A stretch of 64,000 nucleotides of DNA. Origin: Eutreptiella sp. 'Long Island Sound 2002'. Its lineage: Eukaryota; Euglenozoa; Euglenophyceae; Eutreptiales; Eutreptiaceae. The translations under genes and the position numbers were made by a program. Where the stretch lies: positions 177,094,341 through 177,158,340 of the forward strand of contig OZ038378.1 in NCBI GenBank assembly GCA_964036045.1. The letters are read 5' to 3'. The number at the start of each line of letters is the position of its first letter. Position 1 is the first letter of the stretch. This document shows positions 23,092 to 32,330 of the stretch, in pieces. The notes under the pieces were generated by a model, which worked only from the letters and a program-made list of their open reading frames with translations, did not search any database and was not told the DNA's origin.

Positions 23092-23267
23092 CTGAGTACT
23101 CCTCAGCTGTACCCATGGGCTGGGTGCCGGGTGCGAAGCCCCCGACGACAGGGCCCGGGCACCACCCTAGCGGGTGGTGTACTAACAGTGTCGGGTGCAC
23201 GCGTTCGTTAGCGCTAAGCACCACCCCCTACAGAGCCCGCGGCCCCCTAGTACCGCCCGCCAAGGCT
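23092..23267 (+). other. LINE 5' leader, unit 4
   Basis: Starts CTGAGTACTCCTCAGCTGTA. It shares GGGTGCCGGGTGCGAAGCCC and GTGTACTAACAGTG with the leaders at 31130, 43816 and 55402. I interpret it as the element's 5' end because in all four cases it immediately follows an (ACACC)n tail and precedes 5' UTR-type arrays. Confidence 0.7.
23160..23179 (+). promoter_or_regulatory. Conserved leader hairpin (U4)
   Basis: CACCACC - CTAGCG - GGTGGTG, a perfect 7-bp stem. U5 has the same stem. U6 and U7 have CACTGCC - AATA - GGCGGTG at the same place, so one pair changed A-T to G-C and one to a T-G wobble while pairing was kept. Confidence 0.6.
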
Positions 23268-25085
23268 TCAGGAACGCCTCCCCATGGGCCCTGAAGGATG
23301 CTCCGACCACCCTGGGCTGGACTCCCCGTCCCCCCAGGCCGGTGTGCCCGGTTTTTGGATGAAGCTGCCTTTCCATGGGCCCTGCAGGATACTCCGACCA
23401 CCCCGTGGGCTGGATTCCCCGTCCCCCCCAGGCCGGTGTGCCCGGTTCTTAGACAATGCTGCCTCCCCATGGGCCCGGAAGGATACTCCGACCACCCCCT
23501 GGGCTGGACTCCCCGTCCCCCCCAGGGCGGGGTGCCCGGTTCTTGGACACAGCTGCCTCCCCATGGGCCCTGGAGGATACTCCGCCCACACCCTGGGCTG
23601 GACTCCCTGTCCCCCCAGGCCGGTGTGCCCGGTTTTTGGACGAAGCTGCCTCCCCATGGGCCCTAAAGGATACTCCGACCACCCCCTGGGCTGGATTCTC
23701 CGTCCCCCCCGGGCCGGTGTGCCCGGTTCTTAGACAATGCCGCCTCCCCCTGGGCCCGGAAGGATACTCCGACCACCCCCTGGGCTGGACTCCCCGTCCC
23801 CCCCGGGCCGGTGTGCCCGGTTCTTAGACAATGCCGCCTCCCCATGGGTCCAGAAAGATACTCCGACGACCCCCTGGGCTGGACTCCCCGTCCCCCCAGG
23901 CCGGTGCGCCCGGTTCTCTGAAGCAGATGGCCCCCCATTGGCCTTGCAGGAGGCTCCGAACACCCCCTGGGCTGGACTCCCCGTCCCCCCCAGGCCGGTG
24001 CGCCCGGTTCTCCGAAGATGATGGCCCCCCATTGGCCTTGCAGGAGGCTCCGAACATCCCCTAGGCAGGGCTCCCCGTGTCCCCCAGGCAGGTGCGCCCG
24101 GTTCTCTGAAAAAGATGGCCCCCCATTGGCCTTGCAGGAGGCTCCGAACACCCCCTGGGCTGGACTCCCCGTCCCCCCCAGGCCGGTGCGCCCGGTTCTC
24201 CGAAGATGATGGCCCCCCATTGGCCTTGAAGGACGCTCCGAACACCCCCTGGGCTGGGCTCCCCGTGTCCCCCAGGCCGGTGCGCCGGGATCTCTGAAGA
24301 AGATGGCCCCCCATTGGCCTTGCAGGAGGCTCCGAACACCCCCTGGGCTGGACTCCCCGTCCCCCCCAGGCCGGTGCGACAGGTTCTCCGAAGATGATGG
24401 CCCTCCATAGGCCTTGCAGGAGGCTCCGAACACCCCCTGCGCTGGGCTCCCCGTCCCCCCAGGCCGGTGCGCCCGGTTCTCTGCAGATGGTGCCCCCCCG
24501 TGGGCCTTGCAGGAGGTTCCGGACACCCCCCTGGGCTGGACTCCCCGTCCCCCCAAGGCCGCGGTGCCCGGTTCTTAGACAATGCTCCCTCCCCATGGGC
24601 CCGGAAGGATACTCCGACCACCCCCTGGGCTGGACTCCCCGTCCCCCCAGGCCGGTGTGCCCGGTTTTTGGACGAAGCTGCCTCCCCATGGGCCCTGAAG
24701 GATACTCTGACCACCCCCTGGGCTGGACTCCCCGTCCCCCCGAGGCCGCCGTGCCCGGTTCTTAGACAATGCCGCCTCCCCATGGGCCCAGAAAGATACT
24801 CCGACCACCCCCTGGGCTGGACTCCCCGTCCCCCCAGGCCGGTGTGCCAAGTTTTTGGACGAAGTTGCCTCCCCATGGGCCGTGAAGGATACTCTGACCA
24901 CCCCCTGGGCTGCACTCCCCGTCCCCCCGAGGCCGCCGTGCCCGGTTCTTAGACAATGCCGCCTCCCCATGGGCCCAGAAAGATACTCCGACCACCCCCT
25001 GGGCTGGACTCCCCGTCCCCCCAGGCCGGTGTGCCCGGTTCTTAGACACGGCTGCCTCCCCACAGGCCCTGCAGGACATTACGAC
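23268..25085 (+). repeat. 94-bp tandem array (unit 4)
   Basis: About 19 units with CCACCCCCTGGGCTGGACTC, CCCCGTCCCCCCAGGCCGGT and GTGCCCGGTTCT as landmarks. Two subtypes are interspersed: one with CCTCCCCATGGGCCC (23280-23880 and 24590-25085), the other with GGCCCCCCATTGGCC (23930-24520). They correspond to the U7-type and U6-type monomers respectively. The array sits between leader and satellite, where U6 has its 5' UTR. Confidence 0.92.
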
Positions 25086-26147
25086 CACCCCCTGGGCGGT
25101 GCATTGCGGGAGATCCACTGCCCACTGCCCCCAGGCAGTGAGGCAGTGCATTGCAGGAGTTCCACTGCCCACTGCCCTCAGGCGGTGAGGCACTGCATTG
25201 CGGGAGTTCCACTGCCCACTACCCTCAGGCAGTGAGGCAGCGTATTGCAGGAGGTCCACTGCCCACTGCTCCCAGGCACTGGGGCAGTGTATTGCAGAAG
25301 TCCCACTGCCCACTGCCCCCAGGCGGTGAGGCAGTGTATTACAGGAGTTCCACTGCCCACTGCCCCCAGGCGGTGAGGCAGTGTATTGCAGAACGTCCAC
25401 TGCCCACTGCCCCCAGGCAGAGGGGCAGTTTGCTGCAGGAATTCCACTACCCATTGCCCCTAGGCAGTGGGGCAGTGTGCTGCAGGAGGTCCACTGCCCA
25501 CTGCCCCCCGGCAGTGGGGCATTTTACTGCAGGAGTTCCACTGCCCACTGCCCCCAGGCAGTGGGGCAGTGTATTGCAGGAGGTCCACTGCCCACTGCCC
25601 CCAGGCAGTGGGGCAGTGCACTGCAGGAGGTCCACTGCCCACTGCCCCCAGGCAGTGGGGCAGTGTACTGCAGGAGGTCCACCGCCCCATGCCCCCAGGC
25701 AGTGGGGCAGTGTATTGCAGGGGGTCCACTGCCTACTGCCCCCAGGCAGTGACGCAGTGTATTACAGGACTTCCACTGCCCACTGCCCCAAGGCAGTGAG
25801 GCAGTGTATTGCAGGAATTCTACTGCCCACCGCCCCCAGGCAGTGAGGCAGTGTATTGCAGGAGTTCCACTGCCCACTGCCCCCAGGCAGTGAGGCAGTG
25901 TATTGCAGGAGGTCCACTGCCCACTGCCCCCAGGCACCGGGGCAGTGTACTGCAGGAGGTCCACTGCACACTGCCCCCAGGCAGTGGGGCAGTGTACTGC
26001 AGGAGGTCCACTGCCCACTGCCCCCATGCAGTGAGGCAGTGCATTGCAGAAGTTTCACTGCCCACTGCCCCCAAGCAGTGAGGCAATGTATTGCAGGAGG
26101 TCCACTGCCCACTGCCCCCAGGCAGTGAGGCAGTGTATTGCAGGAGT

Positions 26148-27205
26148 TCCACTGCCCACTGCCCCCAGGCAGTTGGGCAATGTACTGCAGGAGGTCCACC
26201 GCCCCATGCCCCCAGGTAGTGGGGCAGTGTATTGCAGGGGGTCCCCTGCCCACTGCCCCCAAGCAGTTGGGCAGTGTACTGCAGGAGGTCCACTGCCCAC
26301 TGCCCCCAGGCAGTGAGGCAGTGTATTGCAGGAGGTCCACTGCCGCCCCCAGGCAGTGGGGCAGTGTATTGCAGGGGATCCACTGCCCACTGCCCCCAGG
26401 CAGTGGGGCAGTGTATTGCAGGAGTTGCACTGCCCACTGCCCTCAGGCAGTGGCGCAGTGTCTTGCAGGAGGTCCACTGCCCACTGCCCCCAGGCAGTGA
26501 GGCAGTGTATTGCAAGAGTTCCACTGCCCACTGCCCCCAGGCAGTGAGGCAGTGTATTGCAGGAGTCGCACTGCCCGCTGCCCCCAGGCAGCGGGGCAGT
26601 GTACTGCAGGAGGTCCGCTGCCCGCTGCCCCCAAGCAGTGAGGCAGTGTATTGCAATAGTTCCACTGCCCACTGCCCCCAGGCAGTGAGGCAGTGTATTG
26701 CAGGAGTCGCACTGCCCGCTGCCCCCAGGCAGCGGGGCAGTGTACTGCAGGAGGTCCGCTGCCCACTGCCCACAGGCAGTGGGGCAGTGTATTGCAGGAG
26801 GTCCACCGCCCACTGCCCCCGGGCAGTGGGGCCGTGCATTGCAGAAGGGTCACTGCCCACTGCCCCCCAGGCGGTGAGGCAGTGTATTGCAGGAGGTCCA
26901 CTGCCCACTGCCCCTAGGCAGTGCGGCAGTGCATTGAAGGAGGTCCACTGCCCACTGCCCCCAGGCAGTGGGGCAGTGTACTGCAGGAGGTCCACTGCCC
27001 ACTGCCCCCAGGCAGTGAGGCAGTGTATTGCAGGAGATCCACAGCCCACTGCCCCCAGGCAGTGAGGCAGTGTACTGCAGGAGGTCCACTGCCCACTGCC
27101 TAGGGGCAGTGGGGCAGTGTACTGCATGAGGTCCACTGTCCACTGCCCCCAGGCAGTGAGGCAGTGTATTGCAGGAGGTCCACTGCCCACTGCCCTCAGG
27201 CAGTG
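26148..27205 (+). repeat. Segmental duplication A, copy 1 in array I
   Basis: About 1,058 bp that recur at 28400-29457 (offset 2,252 bp). All the translated stretches I compared between the two copies are identical, including irregular units such as the shortened one near 26340 (CCACTGCCGCCCCCAGG). Confidence 0.85.
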
Positions 27206-28399
27206 GGGCAGTGTACTGCAGGAGGTCCACTGCCCACTGCCCCCAGGCAGTGAGGCGGTGTATTGCAGGAGATCCACTGCCCAATGCTTTCAGGCAGTGA
27301 GGTAGTGTATTGCAGGAGGTCCACTGCCCACTGCCCAAGGCAGTGAGGCAGTGTACTGCAAGAGGTCCACTGCCCACTGCCCCCAGGCAGTGGGGCAGTG
27401 TATTGCAGGAGGTCCACTGCCCACTGCCCCCAGGCAGTGAGGCAGTGCATTGCAGGAGGTCCACTGCCCACTGCCCCCAGGCAGTGAGGCAGTGTATTGC
27501 AGGAGGTCCACTGCCCACTGCCCTCAGGCAGTGGGGCAGTGTACTGCAGGAGGTCCACTGCCCACTGCCCCCAGGCGGTGAGGCAGTGTATTGCAGGAGG
27601 TCCACTGCCCACTGCCCCCAGGCAGCGGGGCAGTGTATTGCAAGAGGTCCACTGCCCACTGCCCCCAGGCAGTGAGGCAGTGCATTGCAGGAGGTCCACT
27701 GCCCACTGCCCCCAGGCAGTGAGGCAGTGTATTGCAGGAGGTCCACTGCCCACTGCCCCCAGGCAGTGAGGCAGTGTATTGCAGGAGGTCCACTGCCCAC
27801 TGCCCCCAGGCAGTGGGGCAGTGTGTTGCAGGAGGTCCACTGCCCGCTGCCCCTAGGCAGTGAGGCAGTGCATTGCAGGAGGTCCACTGCCCACTGCCCC
27901 CAGGCAGTGGGGCAGTGTATTGCGGCAGGTCCACTGCCCACTGCCCCCAGGCATTGGGGCAGTGTATTGCAGGAGGTCCACTGCCCACTGCCCCCAGGCA
28001 GCCAGGCAGTGTATTGCAGGAGGTCCACTGCCCACTGCCCCCAGGCAGTGGGGCAGTGTGTTGCAGGAGGTCCACTGCCCGCTGCCCCTAGGCAGTGAGG
28101 CAGTGCATTGCAGGAGGTCCACTGCCCACTGCCCCCAGGCAGTGGGGCAGTGTATTGCGGCAGGTCCACTGCCCACTGCCCCCAGGCATTGGGGCAGTGT
28201 ATTGCAGGAGGTCCACTGCCCACTGCCCCCAGGCAGTGAGGGAGTGTATTGCAGGAGTTCCACTGCCCACTGCCCCCAGGCAGTGAGGCAGTGTATTGCA
28301 GGAGGTCCACTGCCCACTGCCCCCAGGCAGTGAGGCAGTGTATTGCAGGAGGTCCGCTGCCCACTGCCCCCAGGCAGTTGGGCAGTGCATTGCAGGAGG

Positions 28400-29457
28400 T
28401 CCACTGCCCACTGCCCCCAGGCAGTTGGGCAATGTACTGCAGGAGGTCCACCGCCCCATGCCCCCAGGTAGTGGGGCAGTGTATTGCAGGGGGTCCCCTG
28501 CCCACTGCCCCCAAGCAGTTGGGCAGTGTACTGCAGGAGGTCCACTGCCCACTGCCCCCAGGCAGTGAGGCAGTGTATTGCAGGAGGTCCACTGCCGCCC
28601 CCAGGCAGTGGGGCAGTGTATTGCAGGGGATCCACTGCCCACTGCCCCCAGGCAGTGGGGCAGTGTATTGCAGGAGTTGCACTGCCCACTGCCCTCAGGC
28701 AGTGGCGCAGTGTCTTGCAGGAGGTCCACTGCCCACTGCCCCCAGGCAGTGAGGCAGTGTATTGCAAGAGTTCCACTGCCCACTGCCCCCAGGCAGTGAG
28801 GCAGTGTATTGCAGGAGTCGCACTGCCCGCTGCCCCCAGGCAGCGGGGCAGTGTACTGCAGGAGGTCCGCTGCCCGCTGCCCCCAAGCAGTGAGGCAGTG
28901 TATTGCAATAGTTCCACTGCCCACTGCCCCCAGGCAGTGAGGCAGTGTATTGCAGGAGTCGCACTGCCCGCTGCCCCCAGGCAGCGGGGCAGTGTACTGC
29001 AGGAGGTCCGCTGCCCACTGCCCACAGGCAGTGGGGCAGTGTATTGCAGGAGGTCCACCGCCCACTGCCCCCGGGCAGTGGGGCCGTGCATTGCAGAAGG
29101 GTCACTGCCCACTGCCCCCCAGGCGGTGAGGCAGTGTATTGCAGGAGGTCCACTGCCCACTGCCCCTAGGCAGTGCGGCAGTGCATTGAAGGAGGTCCAC
29201 TGCCCACTGCCCCCAGGCAGTGGGGCAGTGTACTGCAGGAGGTCCACTGCCCACTGCCCCCAGGCAGTGAGGCAGTGTATTGCAGGAGATCCACAGCCCA
29301 CTGCCCCCAGGCAGTGAGGCAGTGTACTGCAGGAGGTCCACTGCCCACTGCCTAGGGGCAGTGGGGCAGTGTACTGCATGAGGTCCACTGTCCACTGCCC
29401 CCAGGCAGTGAGGCAGTGTATTGCAGGAGGTCCACTGCCCACTGCCCTCAGGCAGTG
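28400..29457 (+). repeat. Segmental duplication A, copy 2 in array I
   Basis: Second copy of 26148-27205. A further duplication with offset 1,924 bp links about 27685-28290 with 29609-30214. The array therefore grew recently in blocks of 0.6-1 kb and not only unit by unit. Confidence 0.85.
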
Positions 29458-30680
29458 AGGCAGTGTATTGCAGGAGGTCCACTGCCCACTGCCCCCAGGC
29501 AGTGAGGCAGTGTATTGCAGGAGGTCCACTGCCCACTGCCCCCAGGCAGTGGGGCAGTGTGTTGCAGGAGGTCCACTGCCCGCTGCCCCTAGGCAGTGAG
29601 GCAGTGCATTGCAGGAGGTCCACTGCCCACTGCCCCCAGGCAGTGGGGCAGTGTATTGCAGGAGGTCCACTGCCCACTGCCCCCAGGCAGTGAGGCAGTG
29701 TATTGCAGGAGGTCCACTGCCCACTGCCCCCAGGCAGTGGGGCAGTGTGTTGCAGGAGGTCCACTGCCCGCTGCCCCTAGGCAGTGAGGCAGTGCATTGC
29801 AGGAGGTCCACTGCCCACTGCCCCCAGGCAGTGGGGCAGTGTATTGCGGCAGGTCCACTGCCCACTGCCCCCAGGCATTGGGGCAGTGTATTGCAGGAGG
29901 TCCACTGCCCACTGCCCCCAGGCAGCCAGGCAGTGTATTGCAGGAGGTCCACTGCCCACTGCCCCCAGGCAGTGGGGCAGTGTGTTGCAGGAGGTCCACT
30001 GCCCGCTGCCCCTAGGCAGTGAGGCAGTGCATTGCAGGAGGTCCACTGCCCACTGCCCCCAGGCAGTGGGGCAGTGTATTGCGGCAGGTCCACTGCCCAC
30101 TGCCCCCAGGCATTGGGGCAGTGTATTGCAGGAGGTCCACTGCCCACTGCCCCCAGGCAGTGAGGGAGTGTATTGCAGGAGTTCCACTGCCCACTGCCCC
30201 CAGGCAGTGAGGCAGTGTATTGCAGGAGTTCCACTGCCCACTGCCCCCAGGCAATTGGGCAGTGTACTGCAGGAGGTCCACCGCCCCATGCCCCCAGGCA
30301 GTGGGGCAGTGTATTGCAGGGGGTCCACTGCCCACTGCCCCCAAGCAGTGGGGCAGTGTACTGCAGGAGGTCCACTGCCCACTGTCCCCAGGCAGTGAGG
30401 CAGTGTATTGCAGGAGGTCCATTGCCGCCCCCAGGCAGTGGGGCTGTGTATTGCAGGGGATCCACTGCCCACTGCCCCCAGGCAGTGGGGCAGTGTATTG
30501 CAGGAGTTGCACTGCCCACTGCCCTCAGGCAGTGGGGCAGTGCATTGAAGGAGGTCCACTGCCCACTGCCCCCAGGCAGTGCGGCAGTGCATTGCAGGAG
30601 GTCCACTGCCCATTGCCCCCAGGCAGTGAGGCAGTGTATTGCAGGAGGTCCACTGCCCACTGCCCCCAGGCCCTGTGTGA

Positions 30681-30851
30681 CTGCGCACAGGCGTCGGCAG
30701 GGCAGTGCCGGCCAAGTGCGGGAGTGCACTGGTCCGGCTATGCAACAACACATTTACACACAGCGCCCACACAACACACGCAGCCCCGCCCGGTTACCTA
30801 TACCCGTGGGTAGACATCCCGGCCATTACATTTTGGTAACAGCGCCTTCGG
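30681..30851 (+). other. LINE 3' end module, unit 4 (no ORF upstream)
   Basis: After about 70 bp of unmatched sequence it carries ACACAGCGCCCACACAACAC, CCGTGGGTAGACATCCCGGC and TTTGGTAACAGCGCCTTCGG, matching the 3' UTRs of U1, U3 and U5. Confidence 0.8.
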
Positions 30852-31129
30852 CACACCACACCACACCACACCACACCACACCACACCACACCACACCACA
30901 CCACACCACACCACACCACACCACACCACACCACACCACACCACACCACACCACACCACACCACACCACACCACACCACACCACACCACACCACACCACA
31001 CCACACCACACCACACCACACCACACCACACCACACCACACCACACCACACCACACCACACCACACCACACCACACCACACCACACCACACCACACCACA
31101 CCACACCACACCACACCACACACCACACC
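30852..31129 (+). repeat. (ACACC)n tail of unit 4
   Basis: About 55 near-perfect pentamers, the longest tail in the window, followed directly by CTGAGTACTCC of U5. Confidence 0.95.
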
Positions 31130-32330
31130 CTGAGTACTCCTCAGCTGTACCCATGGGCTGGGTGCCGGGTGCGAAGCCCCCGACGACAGGGCCTGGGCAC
31201 CACCCTAGCGGGTGGTGTACTAACAGTGCCGGGTGCACGTGTTCTCCAGCGCTAAGCACCACCCCCTACAGAGCCCGCGGCCCCCTAGTACCGCCCGCCA
31301 AGGCTTCAGGAACGGACCAGCGACCCCTAGCGAGGACGGCTGGCACACCCTCCCCCTCCTCTCCCCGCAGCATGCCCGCCCCACACACAGGACCCTCTGC
31401 AGAGCCCTGGCATGTGCCCCCCGCTCTCCTGCTTCTGCCGCCACGCGCGCTCCCATGCCCCCCCTCCCATTCCCACATGCGCCCCCGTCCCCGCAGAGGC
31501 CGGCGGCGCCGAGCCCCCCTCCCCCTTCAGCGGGGCTGCGGCGGCAGCACCGCGGCTAGGGGCCACACCAGCAGGGGCGGGGAGAGGGGCCTGCTTTCTT
31601 GCATCCGCCCGCCCCCGACGCCCTTCGCCAGGGCCGGCCGGCGGCGTGGAGGCCCCCCTGAGTTGGGGCTTCAGCGACGCGGCGAGACCGAGACGGGTAT
31701 GTCGGGTGTGTGCGTGAGTGAGAGAGGCGTGCGAGAGTGGGGGCCCCAGGGGACGGCGTGCGCCGGGGCCGGCATTTTCCTGGTTTGTTTTATTGTTCCT
31801 GTTCTTTCCCTTCTATTTTTTGCGCGACTGCCTGTAGGGGCACAAGCCTCATGCAGGAGCCTTCGGGCCTGTAAGCGTCTTTCCTTCGGGTGTTTCTTCT
31901 TTTATTCATAGGCAAAGAGAGGCGAGCGGCGCCACAACGCCCGAGAGGCCTTTGGCTGGCTGGTCACGTGCAGGGGGGCCAACCAAGACACCCCGCGCCG
32001 CAACCACGCCCGCACCTGACCCTGTCACTAACCACATAGACTGCCAAGCAAGCTCCCGGCTGGCAGCTGGAGCGCAGCACTTGAAAGGGGAGGGGTCCCC
32101 ACAACCCCCCGGAATGGGCGGCGTGGCTCCGCTGGAGGAGCAGTTCGAGGCCACGCCGCCCTTGCGCAGCCCGGTCATGGCATTGTCTTGGGACTGTGAA
32201 ATGGGTAAAAAACAAATTATGTGAGGATCAGGAGTATGGACTTGAACATGAATGCCCCCCTGTGGGCACCCGTCCGGTAGGACACCCAGGAAGAGGTATC
32301 AAATATCCTTTGAGGTCAGGTATAAGCCCC
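31130..32330 (+). other. LINE 5' leader, unit 5
   Basis: The first 180 bp are almost identical to the U4 leader. It continues with CCCCCTAGTACCG... and a block (32240-32330) containing GTCCGGTAGGACACCC and GGTATAAG, which resembles U6 near 44675-44735. The middle (31690-32230) is not seen in other leaders. Its hairpin CACCACC/GGTGGTG is at 31198-31217. No coding function is recognised. Confidence 0.6.
31697..31911 (+). other. Candidate intron in the U5 leader
   Basis: A 5' splice-site-like GTATGT at 31697 and a pyrimidine-rich TTTCTTCTTTTATTCATAG ending at 31911 bound 215 nt of T-rich DNA unlike the surrounding GC-rich leader. It could be an intron of a leader transcript or a chance combination; no reading frame supports it. 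Confidence 0.3.

Larger units (their letters stand above)
25086..30680 (+). repeat. 47-bp satellite array I (about 5.6 kb)
   Basis: About 118 units dominated by the variant GCAGTGTATTGCAGGAGGTC plus CACTGCCCACTGCCCCCAGG. 47 is not a multiple of three, and the antisense unit has no stop in any frame, so meaningless open frames of up to about 966 codons arise on the minus strand. Segmental duplications make higher-order structure (see below). The first units directly follow a 94-bp unit at 25085 (CCACCCCCTGGGCGGTGCATTGC), so the two arrays are fused in mid-monomer. Confidence 0.95.

Noticed and set aside
27853-30753. Minus-strand open frame of 966 codons
   Set aside because: It is the antisense of the 47-bp array. 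The unit has no stop in any antisense frame and its length is not a multiple of three, so the protein simply cycles through three frames of the monomer with a 47-residue period. There is no sign of coding selection.
30798-31262. Open frames encoding (VWCGV)n or (HTTPH)n
   Set aside because: Translations of the (ACACC)n tail; 5-bp repeats without stops are open in all frames.
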